64,000 nt of DNA from NCBI GenBank assembly GCA_910586385.1, contig CAJUGX010000001.1:124264-188263 (forward strand). Direction: 5' to 3'. A model generated the notes under the pieces. The model saw only the letters and a list, made by a program, of their open reading frames with translations, was not told the origin of the DNA and made no database searches. Position numbers and translations under genes: made by a program. Positions 28,801 through 37,279 of the stretch are shown here, piece by piece. Each line of letters begins with the position of its first letter. Position 1 is the stretch's first letter. Origin of the DNA: an uncultured Christensenella sp. Lineage in GTDB: Bacteria; Bacillota; Clostridia; Christensenellales; UBA1242.

Positions 28801-30333
28801 TCTTTCACAATCAAATCAATCAAACCTATTCTCAATCTTTTTGGAGTTGAAAATGGTGGAAAAACTGGTGGCACAGTTTACGCATTATGGGAAAACACTG
28901 ATGAACAATACACCGCTTCATACAGCCATAATGGCAAAACACAAGAATACAAAAAAGGACAAATCCTTACAATTGACGGAAAGTATGAAATCACACTTTA
29001 TGACGAAATAGGAAATTTCACAACAGTAAATTTTGAAATAGACAAATCCATTGACTTTACAATCGCAGATGTCAACGGAAACACTTACTCACTTGAAGAA
29101 ATTAAAATTATCAATTTTGATATAAGACTTATAGACCAAGAGCCACTTACAATTTCCATTACAAAAGACAAAAAAGATTTTGAGTATGAGTTTGGACTTA
29201 TGATAACAGAAGAAGGATATTATGAAGTTAGACTTATTGATGAGTTTAACAACTCAATCTTCTTCTCTTTCACGATTGACAAAACACCACCCGTTGCGAC
29301 TTTATATGGCGTTGCCGAATATGGCAAAACAAACAAAAGTGCATGGGTGACTTCAACAGAAGCAAACCTTATTTGTTGGTATCTTATCAATGACGAATAC
29401 AAAGATGTTTATCGTCTTGGACAAGAGCTTACTGAAAGCGGGAAATATTTAGTTTGCATTTCAGATCAAGCAAGCAATCTCATCACATTTGAATTTGAAA
29501 TTGACCGATCAATTGCCTACGATATAAACACTTATCGTGGCGGAATTTCAAATGGCGGTGTTAGACTTGTTGCTTATGAAAATTTGAAAATCTATATGAC
29601 AAAAGACAATCAATATTTTGAATATGCTTTTGAGCAAATTCTTAATGACGAAGGCGAATATTCTTACACGATTTTTGATGATTTAGGAAACAAAGAAATT
29701 GGATTTTTCACAATCATAAAAAAGAACAAACAAAACTTAAATCACATCCTACAAGAAGATATACAAATCAAAAACATTACAAAGAATGATGAAGATTTTG
29801 AATATGAACTTAAAGACGGAAACCTTTATCTTTTTGATGAAGGCACTTACAATGTTGAAGTTGTAGACAACAAAACAAATAAAGAATATTCCTTTGTTAT
29901 CACAATTGACACCACCCCACCGACACTTGAAATTACAGGCGTTGAAAATGGTGGAACAACCAAAAAGATTGTCACATTGAAAAACGTTTCCGAAACACCT
30001 TATGAACTTATCATCTTCGTTGACGGAGTAAAGTTTGAATATAAACTTGGAGACGAAATTGAAAAGTGTGGAAGATTTCAAATAACTCTACTTGACGAAG
30101 CTGGCAATAAAACCGAATATTCTTTTGAAAGAGAATATTCTCTCAATGCAGCAAGCGTTGGAGTTATTGCAGGATTTGGAGTTTTAATTTTATTACTCAT
30201 CATCTTGCTTGTGAAATCAAGACATCACTATTACAAAGATGAAAACATTGAAGAAGAAATCACAGAAACCACTATCGAAGAAGATATTGGATCTGAAAAT
30301 GATGAAAATGCCCAAATTGATGAAAATCAATAG
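25888..30333 (+). CDS. large membrane-anchored surface protein of the conjugation system
   Basis: This 1481-residue protein has a signal peptide (residues 1-35, hydrophobic LLCIIFCIFPAALI) and a C-terminal membrane helix (about 1430-1450) followed by an acidic cytoplasmic tail. Its second half holds several Ig-like repeats of about 85-100 residues starting with G-V-E/A-x-G-G/K-T (near 905, 985, 1130 and 1350). They end in Y-E-I/V-x-x-x-D-x-x-G-N, the pattern of Big-type domains. It is likely an adhesin or mating-pair protein; in size and place it resembles Mbov_0399-type proteins of mycoplasma ICEs, recalled not tested. It is coupled to VirD4 by ATGA. Confidence 0.85.
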   Translation: MTTKLKHSFIALLCIIFCIFPAALISINLSPSQTADAVIIGPIVDPGGVIAPIQPSEPDYGPTAKEWSNSTGVPTAKPNADGSLKSYKSLYVKNDKFFKVYSPDRRYGSVVKYFKVVRTDGRPIYDDDGILDVSWNTSVAADEVVDYAANLYIQTQMAYYTWNGFCGTVLYDKFESGSFPLRWNTGNTVNESVIFVMPDENLNNYGAGAYKNNGINPGYDYFKLTDIHRFDTPMFSVSLKGKGYWENCFWGGCFDYVSFDDNLTGYISRANRNWKNTLEASGVGRGGYNGGQAFYSPKPFTAIATNLNNYIKYNGVQATPASGTDIVPYKDGHHISISKEGITKIEIENGAEGLYTPYYCFVDTKLPDISYSYHNANATELRRVGAITTTASGAKQQSIYEGVFRDQVQVNFGTTEGECPETATYKYNGKTYDLKSGTWLSQEGRYEVTVTDFAGNTTISTFDIDCSYPTLNSQRLSNDKTYKVSRWWLVDVPYGYKDFGTYSFGILDWAEDFAMQAERNTHVTNYHLDNIDDFYNTHLVASGNTIKVGDYWYYKSINNPNLFVYYFDENSLNEALRFYSKNFVSAEQKYKINSTFSPNNYGNKLDDSMYHNIIFKNLMSAYYANNFIFRSDDINDSYKIYYDFAEDDIEDWKELQYGKTFGSQANIHGLYCIKEVDFAGHEICYYVFLDLQTPIIDFEAKIYGKEKTIKQSISVKDIPENHELIFYYETFKITNVMEDDKWWIMEVKDPNGKIARYTYLDELPDFDGYDPGEYTISVADRLSNVFTFKVCLLGKAPEAIFTDINAKMQLKIDIKCSEDYNYVDVLKIYRNGVCLNSELGYDEFPNDDSNSLIFIDKNTLSYIFNKGGTYVVEITDNFGRVVSYEYKFEKDLPMGNLIGVEHNGRTNSEVKFIYNTDKFYVAIENNGKVFLPEEEIDKNLKTLTFNPIENSQNNFTIKLIDRSDDENYNIYSFTIKSIKPILNLFGVENGGKTGGTVYALWENTDEQYTASYSHNGKTQEYKKGQILTIDGKYEITLYDEIGNFTTVNFEIDKSIDFTIADVNGNTYSLEEIKIINFDIRLIDQEPLTISITKDKKDFEYEFGLMITEEGYYEVRLIDEFNNSIFFSFTIDKTPPVATLYGVAEYGKTNKSAWVTSTEANLICWYLINDEYKDVYRLGQELTESGKYLVCISDQASNLITFEFEIDRSIAYDINTYRGGISNGGVRLVAYENLKIYMTKDNQYFEYAFEQILNDEGEYSYTIFDDLGNKEIGFFTIIKKNKQNLNHILQEDIQIKNITKNDEDFEYELKDGNLYLFDEGTYNVEVVDNKTNKEYSFVITIDTTPPTLEITGVENGGTTKKIVTLKNVSETPYELIIFVDGVKFEYKLGDEIEKCGRFQITLLDEAGNKTEYSFEREYSLNAASVGVIAGFGVLILLLIILLVKSRHHYYKDENIEEEITETTIEEDIGSENDENAQIDENQ

Positions 30334-30370
30334 GGATTTTATACAAATTTATAGCAAGCAGGATAAGAGC

Positions 30371-30465
30371 AGACTCAAAATCGCAAAGCCAACGCCTACA
30401 ACCCCCTAAAATAAAGGGGTTTAGCTGCCTCAGCCTTAAAGGTGGGCTGATGCGATTTTGACTCA
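30371..30465 (+). ncRNA. candidate three-way-junction RNA in the surface protein-pilin gap
   Basis: An 11-bp closing stem (TCAAAATCGCA 30375-30385 with TGCGATTTTGA 30451-30461) encloses two hairpins: CCCCT/AGGGG with loop AAAATAA, and TCAGCC/GGCTGA. An intrinsic terminator follows at 30483. The layout fits a leader RNA or attenuator that sets expression of the virB2-virB4 block. No known class is recognised. The rest of the 236-bp gap holds only the terminator and the AT-rich pilin leader. Confidence 0.6.
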
Positions 30466-30482
30466 TCTCTCTTTCCGAAAGC

Positions 30483-30507
30483 AAGTGTGAAACCCACTTC
30501 TTTTTTT
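30483..30507 (+). terminator. intrinsic terminator after the structured RNA
   Basis: AAGTG (30483-30487) pairs with CACTT (30495-30499), followed by C and T7. The stem is short, so termination may be partial or conditional on the RNA fold just upstream. Confidence 0.6.
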
Positions 30508-30569
30508 ATTGAAATATAGGACTAAGCATAGAACGCAAAACAAATAAAAATTGGAGGAACTATTAAATT

Positions 30570-30860
30570 ATGAGTATGTTAGCAGCAATTGATTTCAACC
30601 CCGTTTTAGCACCGGTGTTGGAAGTTTTGAATGCAATCCTTTGGCCAGCAATCGGACTTGTCGGATCTATCGGAATGATTTATTGTATTATTCTTGGTGT
30701 TAAAGTTGCGAAAGCAGACGAGGCTGGATCGAGAGAAAAAGCCAAGAAAGATTTGATTGGCGCAATCATTGGATTTGTTGTCATCTTCGTTTTGATATTG
30801 GCACTCAAAATCGCTATGCCTATCTTGCAAGATTGGGTAAGCACTCAAATTCAAGCATAA
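30570..30860 (+). CDS. VirB2/TrbC-like pilin (Mbov_0395 type)
   Basis: This 96-residue protein has two hydrophobic helices (about 15-45 and 67-88) separated by a short basic loop with REKAKKD, the build of VirB2/TrbC pilins. The order pilin, short membrane protein, VirB6, VirB4 matches the Mbov_0395-0397 order in mycoplasma ICEs (from memory). TTGGAGG precedes the ATG. It is the first gene after the candidate leader RNA. Confidence 0.78.
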   Translation: MSMLAAIDFNPVLAPVLEVLNAILWPAIGLVGSIGMIYCIILGVKVAKADEAGSREKAKKDLIGAIIGFVVIFVLILALKIAMPILQDWVSTQIQA

Positions 30861-30879
30861 CAAAAAAGGAAATTGAAAT

Positions 30880-31413
30880 ATGAAAAATCTATCAACAAAA
30901 ACAAAGATATTGATTGGCGCAGGTATTGTGCTTGCAATCTTCATTATCTTTCTATTCATTTTGGCAGGAAGCTCTGGAAATGACAAAGTGCCAAATGAAG
31001 ATAATTTAAAACAAAACATTACAGGCATTACTTGCGAAACTCAAACACAGGGAAATTTTGATTATGACATTTCTCTCATCACAAATGACACTCAATTTGA
31101 CGATCAAATTTCAAGCAGAAAATATACAAGAATTGTCATCAATCACACACAAGATTTAAAGAGTTATGGACTTGGCTTTACAGTCAGATCTGACGAAAGT
31201 GCCGACCTTACTTTTACACTCATGAAAAATGATGAAGTCTTAAAATCTGACACACTGTCACTTTTAAGCAGACAAGTTGCAACAGTAAATTTGAGTTTGG
31301 AAAATCCAATTGAAATTTCAGTTTCTGACAATTTCTATATTGAAGTCACTCTTTCAGAAGATACAACTTTTGCAGTTGACACATTCTTATTCTTTATGGA
31401 CTTGGAGGCTTAA
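30880..31413 (+). CDS. membrane-anchored extracellular protein of the conjugation operon
   Basis: This 177-residue protein has one N-terminal membrane helix (about 9-28, GAGIVLAIFIIFLFILAG) and a beta-rich exported domain. It keeps a spacing of 19 bases to the pilin gene and 3 bases to the virB6 gene. I do not recognise the domain; position suggests a channel or pilus accessory part. Confidence 0.7.
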   Translation: MKNLSTKTKILIGAGIVLAIFIIFLFILAGSSGNDKVPNEDNLKQNITGITCETQTQGNFDYDISLITNDTQFDDQISSRKYTRIVINHTQDLKSYGLGFTVRSDESADLTFTLMKNDEVLKSDTLSLLSRQVATVNLSLENPIEISVSDNFYIEVTLSEDTTFAVDTFLFFMDLEA

Positions 31414-31416
31414 AAT

Positions 31417-32820
31417 ATGGATTGGATGACTAACTGGATTTTTGAACTTTTTTATAGTTTGCAAAAATCAATTTGTTATGTCATTGATTTCATACGAGAA
31501 ATTTTCTATATACTTGCGGGCCTTAAACCCGTCACAATAGGCGGAAAACAAACTGATTTACTATCCCACTTTATCCTTTCAGATACAGTCAGAACAACTT
31601 TCTTTTATATCTTTTTAATTGCAGTCATCTTGCTTGTTGTGTTTGTCCTTATTGCGATTATACGAAGCGAATATGCCAACGGAGAAAACAAAAAATCAAA
31701 AGCATTGATTTTGGGCAAAGCCTTTCAAAGTTTTGCAATCTTTCTCATGGTGCCATTTCTTTTGGTTGCAGGAATAACGCTGACAAATGTTGTTATGGGT
31801 GCGATCAATCAAAGCATGAATCCATTTGTTTTGGAAACTGGTGGCACTGCAACGATTGGCGGACAAATTCTTGTCACAAGCGGACAGCACGCTTATATCG
31901 GAGACGAAAGCATAAGAAATGAAATCGAAAGAATGTTCTTGACTGGTGAACTCAACTACTTTGATATGGGAGTTGTCAGTCAGTATTACAATTTGAGAAA
32001 CATTGATTTTCTCATTGGAATTTTTGGCTCTATTGTGATTATGGTGATGTTTGTTATGAGTGCTGTCACTTTCATACAAAGAATATTTGACATTGTTCTC
32101 TTGTATATCATCTCGCCCGTAAGTGTAAGCACAATCCCCGTTGACGACGGTGCAAGATTTAAAATATGGCGTGACATGACAATATCAAAAGTCTTGGGTG
32201 CTTATGGAATTATTCTGTCAATGAATTTGTTTTTCATTATCATTCCGCAAATCTCATCAATTGTATTTTTCGACAACGCCTTTAAAAATGGAATTGTCAA
32301 AATCTTGTTCCTTATTGGTGGTGCCTTTGCAGTCACAAAAGCAAATCTTGTTATTGCACAACTCACAGGCAATCAAGCAGGACAAAACGAAACACAACAA
32401 TTGTTTAGAAATATGCAGACTGGCGGACATATCATGAAAGCAACTCTTGGCGCAGGTGCTGCTGTTGGTGGTGCTATTCTTGGCGGAAAGAAATTTACAG
32501 ACACGCGAAAATCGACACGTTCTTCAATGGCAGGACTTAAACGATCATTCACAGACAACCCAAGCAAACAATATATCAACAAATCTTCCGAGCCAAGCAA
32601 ACTTGCAAAATATGGTGGAATGGGAACAAGAATTGCGACCATGCCTATTGGAATGATGAAAGACTTGGCAAGTGGCGGACTTGTTGGAATGGGCAAAAAC
32701 TTTATTCCAAGAGTTAGAAATATTGCACAGGGCGACAGTTTTGTCAACCATGCACAAGGTAAATCAGTTTTAAATAAGGAGCCAAATAATGCGAATAATA
32801 CCGCGAAACACGAAGGTTAA
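31417..32820 (+). CDS. VirB6/TrbL-like polytopic channel protein (Mbov_0396 type)
   Basis: This 467-residue protein has about six membrane segments between residues 15 and 325, including a long VIMVMFVMSAVTFIQRIFDIVLLYIISPVS stretch with the conserved segment before the last helices typical of TrbL/VirB6. The C-terminal 130 residues are soluble, basic and Gly/Ser rich. It would line the inner-membrane channel of the type IV system. Its last 32 bases overlap the start of the virB4-like gene. Confidence 0.85.
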   Translation: MDWMTNWIFELFYSLQKSICYVIDFIREIFYILAGLKPVTIGGKQTDLLSHFILSDTVRTTFFYIFLIAVILLVVFVLIAIIRSEYANGENKKSKALILGKAFQSFAIFLMVPFLLVAGITLTNVVMGAINQSMNPFVLETGGTATIGGQILVTSGQHAYIGDESIRNEIERMFLTGELNYFDMGVVSQYYNLRNIDFLIGIFGSIVIMVMFVMSAVTFIQRIFDIVLLYIISPVSVSTIPVDDGARFKIWRDMTISKVLGAYGIILSMNLFFIIIPQISSIVFFDNAFKNGIVKILFLIGGAFAVTKANLVIAQLTGNQAGQNETQQLFRNMQTGGHIMKATLGAGAAVGGAILGGKKFTDTRKSTRSSMAGLKRSFTDNPSKQYINKSSEPSKLAKYGGMGTRIATMPIGMMKDLASGGLVGMGKNFIPRVRNIAQGDSFVNHAQGKSVLNKEPNNANNTAKHEG

Positions 32821-35410
32821 AATGCAGTTTTATAAAGGCATTGGAATCACTGACATCATACTTGGTGTTATTGCCCTTGCCTTTATAGCTTTGGCTGCTA
32901 CAAGCAACCTACCAAACAAATATTTTCTTGCAATAGGAATTTTGGTGATCGTGGCGCCAATGTATATCCCTATTGGAGACATCAAACTTTATCAAGCACT
33001 TGGCTATGCTTTCAAGTTTGGAATTGCACAAAAGACTTTCAGCATAAAAAGAAAAGGAAATTCTCACATCAGCGCAATTGTGCCTTATGCAAGTATTAAA
33101 GATGATTTGATTTATCAAAAGGACAATGGCATTACTGGTGTTATTGAAGTGAAACCTATCGAGTTTAATATGTTGAGCGAAAGCAAACAAAATTATTTGA
33201 TTGACGGAGTTATCTCAAACACATTAAAGAATGTTGGACTTATGCAAGAATACAACTTAATCAAAATTGAAAAGCCAATCATCTTTGACGGATATTTAAG
33301 AAATGAGCTTACTCGCGTTCAAAAATTGATTGCGGAAAATGAGAACAACAATCTTAAAGAAGAAGAATTTAGAAAACGCGTTGAAATCATTGAGGATCGA
33401 ATAAATGTCATTGACAGCATAAACTCTGACGAAAAGATTTACGCAAGTGCTTATTATATTGCAATCCACGATATTGACAAGAAAAGCTTAAACAACTCAC
33501 TTGAAATCATTGAACAAACTTTAAGAAACAGCAATCTTGAAGCGAAAAGATTAAACAGCAAAGAACTTGCAATCTTTTTGAAATATTCTTATGACAAAGA
33601 CTTTGACGAAAGGGATTTTGATAATATCGCAGAAAAGGACTATATCAAAAACATCTATCCAGAGAATATTGCGTTTAAAGCACTCTCAACAAAACAGAAT
33701 GATAAAACCCTAACCCACTTTGTTATCACAGACTTCCCTTTGAAAGTTGACAACGCTTGGGGACAAGATTTGTTTGACATTCCAAACACAAAAGTTGTCT
33801 TGAAAGCAAAACCTGTTGAAAAATATAAAGCCACAAAACGAATTGACAATGCAATCAATGAACTCTTATCACAAAAGACACTTGGAAAGGCAAGCTCACA
33901 GATTGACAAGCAAACACATCTTGAAAGCCTACAAATCCTTTTGGAAGGCTTGCAAAATGACAATGAAGTGTTCTTTGACACAACTCTTATCATAACCGCC
34001 TATGATGACGGAAAAGATACAACAAACAAGAAATTTGTGCGAAGAAAACTGCGTGAACTTGGCTTCAAATATAGCGAGATGTTTGGCAGACAAATTGAAA
34101 GTTATTTTTCAAGCAACATCAACACTTGCAATAGGACCAACATCTCACGAGGATTGAACTCATCTGTTATTGCTTCATCTTTTCCATTTGTAAGCAACGC
34201 TATTCTTGATGAGAATGGCCTTTTGATTGGCGAAAACAAATTGCCAACCTTTGTTGACTTTTTCAGACGAGATGACGAAAGAGTAAACTCAAACACTGTC
34301 ATCATTGGAAAATCTGGAAGTGGAAAATCTTACGCTACAAAAATGCTATTGGCAAACTTGGCAAGCGACAACGCAAAAGTGTTTATCTTGGATCCAGAAA
34401 ACGAATATTGCAATCTTGCAAATAATCTCAAAGGCAAAGTGTTAGATGTTTCATCTTCAAAGAATGGAAGAATAAATCCTTTCCACATCATTGTCAGTCT
34501 GGACGACGAAAACCAAGACGGAAGCAGCAACTCTTTCTATTCTCACTTGCAATTCTTGGAAGAATTTTTCAGACTTATCTTACAGGGAATAAATCCCGAC
34601 AGTTTGGAGCTTTTAAACAAAATCATTGTTGAAATCTACAACAAAAAAGGAATCACAGCAAAAACAAACTTGTCGGAATTAAGACCAAAAGATTATCCAA
34701 TCTTTCAAGACTTAGCAGAAGAAATTGACAAAAGGATTGAAAACGAAAAAGACGAATACAACCTATCTTGCTATAAAGTGCTTTCAAACTATATAAGCAA
34801 GTTTAGACGTGGCGGAAGAAACTCTGCGCTTTGGAACGGATTTACAACTTTCAATCCAACTGAAAACTTTGTTTGTTTCAACTTTCAAAAGTTGTTGGCA
34901 AACAAAAACAATGTGATTGGAAATGCACAAATGTTGCTTGTTTTGAAATGGCTTGACAATGAAGTCATTAAAAATAGGGACTACAACATACTCAACGGAA
35001 CGGACCGAAAAATTGTTATTGCAATTGATGAGGCCCATGTGTTTATTGACGAGAAATTTCCTATTGCGCTTGACTTTATGTATCAACTTGCAAAACGAAT
35101 AAGAAAATACAACGGAATGCAAATTGTCATCACACAAAACGTCAAAGACTTTGTTGGCAGTCCAGAACTTGCAAGAAAATCATCTGCAATTATCAATGTA
35201 AGCCAATATTCATTTATCTTTTCACTTTCGCCAAATGATATGTCTGACCTTTGCACTCTTTATGAGAAAGCAGGACAAATCAACGAAAATGAAACGGACA
35301 ATATTGTCAACTTGCCGCGCGGAAGTGCCTTTTTAATTACAGGACCAGCAAATAGAACAAATATAAGAATTGTGGCTACACCACAAGTAAAACAAATTTT
35401 TGAAAATTAG
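32789..35410 (+). CDS. VirB4/TraE-type conjugation ATPase (Mbov_0397 type)
   Basis: This 873-residue protein has two N-terminal membrane segments (about 20-65), a CagE/VirB4 middle region, Walker A IIGKSGSGKSYAT (about 505-517) and Walker B VIAIDEAHVFID (about 742). It powers assembly of and transfer through the channel. Start ATG 32789 has AAGGAG at the right distance and lies 32 bases inside the virB6 gene; ATG 32821 is possible but has a poorer site. The N-terminal membrane pair corresponds to VirB3, so this is a VirB3-VirB4 fusion-type protein. Confidence 0.92.
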   Translation: MRIIPRNTKVKMQFYKGIGITDIILGVIALAFIALAATSNLPNKYFLAIGILVIVAPMYIPIGDIKLYQALGYAFKFGIAQKTFSIKRKGNSHISAIVPYASIKDDLIYQKDNGITGVIEVKPIEFNMLSESKQNYLIDGVISNTLKNVGLMQEYNLIKIEKPIIFDGYLRNELTRVQKLIAENENNNLKEEEFRKRVEIIEDRINVIDSINSDEKIYASAYYIAIHDIDKKSLNNSLEIIEQTLRNSNLEAKRLNSKELAIFLKYSYDKDFDERDFDNIAEKDYIKNIYPENIAFKALSTKQNDKTLTHFVITDFPLKVDNAWGQDLFDIPNTKVVLKAKPVEKYKATKRIDNAINELLSQKTLGKASSQIDKQTHLESLQILLEGLQNDNEVFFDTTLIITAYDDGKDTTNKKFVRRKLRELGFKYSEMFGRQIESYFSSNINTCNRTNISRGLNSSVIASSFPFVSNAILDENGLLIGENKLPTFVDFFRRDDERVNSNTVIIGKSGSGKSYATKMLLANLASDNAKVFILDPENEYCNLANNLKGKVLDVSSSKNGRINPFHIIVSLDDENQDGSSNSFYSHLQFLEEFFRLILQGINPDSLELLNKIIVEIYNKKGITAKTNLSELRPKDYPIFQDLAEEIDKRIENEKDEYNLSCYKVLSNYISKFRRGGRNSALWNGFTTFNPTENFVCFNFQKLLANKNNVIGNAQMLLVLKWLDNEVIKNRDYNILNGTDRKIVIAIDEAHVFIDEKFPIALDFMYQLAKRIRKYNGMQIVITQNVKDFVGSPELARKSSAIINVSQYSFIFSLSPNDMSDLCTLYEKAGQINENETDNIVNLPRGSAFLITGPANRTNIRIVATPQVKQIFEN

Positions 35411-35420
35411 GAGTTAAAAA

Positions 35421-36353
35421 ATGGAAGATAAAAAATTCATGACGCTTGAAGATTTGACCGCACTCTCACAAGAGAAATATATGGAAATCTTGAAGCAAAA
35501 CCAAATCAAATCACTTTTGAGAGCAATTGGATTGTTTCCAGATCAAACAATCACAAATGATGTTCTTATCCTTTCACAAAATCCAGACGCTATTTGCGTG
35601 AAACGTATGAAAGAATGGAATTTCTATAAAAGAGTTGTAAAGAAAGCTGAAAAAGCAATCAAAGTTGTTTCTCATCACATTGAAAACTTTAATCAAGACT
35701 TCGTTGACGAAAAAGGCAACGAATATTCACAAGAAATGCCAAAACTGATTTGTGATGTTGGCTTTGTGTTTGACATCTCTCAAACAGAAGGCAAAGATTT
35801 TGAATATCTCAATTCAAACAAAGAAACAATCGCGTCTCATTTTGAAACCGTTAAAAAGGCTTTGGAAAGCACTGCAAAAGAGTTTACTTTTGAATATAGA
35901 AATCAAGACAGCAACAGCGAAGTTGATTGGGAAAATAAAGTTGTCTATGTAAAAGACGGACTTTCTGTCAATGAACTCATTGAAGATGTTGCTGCTATTC
36001 TTTTGACTACCCGCCATGAAGAAGGACTTGAAAATATTGGCGAGTTTGAAAGAAATGCTGTTATCTATGCTGTCAGCTCAAAACTTGGACTTGACTTGCC
36101 AGAATATGATTTCTCAGTTGAAAGTCTCAATGACGAAGGCTTGAACAAACTTAAAGGCAATCTTCAAAAAGTGCGTTCTGTCACAAAGCAAATGCTTTCA
36201 AATGTTGAAAATTCAATTGAACGCGCAATCCGCAATCTTGACAAAAAAATGCAAGAGCAAGAAGAAAAGTTGGAACAAACAACAGAACAAGAAACACCTA
36301 AAAAGTCGAAAGCAAAAACAAAATCAAAAGACATTGAAAGAGAGGTGCAATAA
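35421..36353 (+). CDS. hypothetical ICE protein downstream of VirB4
   Basis: This 310-residue soluble, charged protein has a C-terminal coiled coil and a Lys-rich tail (about 270-305). I do not recognise a domain. Its place directly after virB4 is that of the Mbov_0398-type ICE gene, which is inference from order. Its stop overlaps the next start by one base (TAATG). Confidence 0.7.
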   Translation: MEDKKFMTLEDLTALSQEKYMEILKQNQIKSLLRAIGLFPDQTITNDVLILSQNPDAICVKRMKEWNFYKRVVKKAEKAIKVVSHHIENFNQDFVDEKGNEYSQEMPKLICDVGFVFDISQTEGKDFEYLNSNKETIASHFETVKKALESTAKEFTFEYRNQDSNSEVDWENKVVYVKDGLSVNELIEDVAAILLTTRHEEGLENIGEFERNAVIYAVSSKLGLDLPEYDFSVESLNDEGLNKLKGNLQKVRSVTKQMLSNVENSIERAIRNLDKKMQEQEEKLEQTTEQETPKKSKAKTKSKDIEREVQ

Positions 36354-36619
36354 TGCTGAACATTGGTGGAGAACTTGCATTTGTGTTGCAAGACATTGAC
36401 TACAATTCAAAGAAAGATCTTTTGGACAGGCTTCGCCATATCCGAGAGGATCTTCGTGATTATCCAAAAGAAGAAAAGGACAACCTACGCCCTATCTTAG
36501 CTGTTTCTATTCAGCAAGCTTTCTATGCAAGTGAATGGGAACTCATGCGATACAAGAATTTCTGCAAATACAGGAGTGAACATGGATACGATAAAGCTGT
36601 TGGTGAAAGAGCCAAATAA
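36353..36619 (+). CDS. small hypothetical ICE protein
   Basis: This 88-residue helical protein, with a charged stretch (DYNSKKDLLDRLRHIREDL), has no recognised family. It overlaps the upstream gene by one base and the DUF3846 gene by 38 bases in another frame. Its C-terminus (GERAK) does not show the E-M tail of its downstream neighbours. Confidence 0.65.
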   Translation: MLNIGGELAFVLQDIDYNSKKDLLDRLRHIREDLRDYPKEEKDNLRPILAVSIQQAFYASEWELMRYKNFCKYRSEHGYDKAVGERAK

Positions 36620-37004
36620 AGAGCCCTATATTAAGGAAGTTGAACACACACTTGAAAATATGCAAGCCATTGTTGGTGGATATATCGAATGTGTTGAAAT
36701 GCCCGGAGCTGAAAACATTGACATTTATCTCAACGAAGAAGGCAAACTTGAACGATTGCCCGGCAATATATGGATTGCGGGAATTGATGATTGCATTGTT
36801 GGCACTTGTTATATGGTTGGCTATGATCCTAAAACCGGTGCAAATATCAGCTTGACAGAGAAACAAATTAAAACTTGTGAAAAGTATTGCAATACCTTTT
36901 CTTTGCCAGAAGATAGTGATTTATATATGGATTATTTTTGGCTTAAAGAAATTATGAAACTTAGAAGCGAGAATTATCTTAAAAAATCAATATCTGAAAT
37001 GTAA
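36582..37004 (+). CDS. DUF3846-domain protein, C-terminal SEM tail
   Basis: This 140-residue protein matches DUF3846 as I know it: an N-terminal KLLVKEPNKEPY, the central LENMQAIVGGYIE segment, NEEGKLERLPGN, and the D-x-I-V-G-T-C segment. The family is common in Firmicutes ICEs and phages; function unknown. Start ATG 36582 has CAGGAGTG upstream. It ends in Ser-Glu-Met (TCT GAA ATG TAA), a tail shared by several unrelated neighbours. Confidence 0.82.
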   Translation: MDTIKLLVKEPNKEPYIKEVEHTLENMQAIVGGYIECVEMPGAENIDIYLNEEGKLERLPGNIWIAGIDDCIVGTCYMVGYDPKTGANISLTEKQIKTCEKYCNTFSLPEDSDLYMDYFWLKEIMKLRSENYLKKSISEM

Positions 37005-37018
37005 ATAAGGAGACGCCT

Positions 37019-37270
37019 ATGACATTTGAAGAAAAACTAACAGTCACAGCTTTTACAAAGATTCTTATGGTGGACATGAACGATTTTCATGAATATGCTG
37101 AAAAACTTTTGGAAAGACCGATCATGACACATGAATTTGCGCTTGAAAGTGTGTGGAAAGAAATACAAGACAAAGTTAGACCAGACTTTGTTGCACTTTG
37201 CGAGAAACACCCCCATACAAAAACACGCAAAAATGTAAAATGCAAGAGAAATTATCATGGCGAGATGTAA
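37019..37270 (+). CDS. small hypothetical ICE protein, C-terminal GEM tail
   Basis: This 83-residue charged protein has no recognised domain. AAGGAG precedes its ATG. It ends Gly-Glu-Met (GGC GAG ATG TAA). Confidence 0.65.
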   Translation: MTFEEKLTVTAFTKILMVDMNDFHEYAEKLLERPIMTHEFALESVWKEIQDKVRPDFVALCEKHPHTKTRKNVKCKRNYHGEM

Positions 37271-37279
37271 AGGAGCCCT

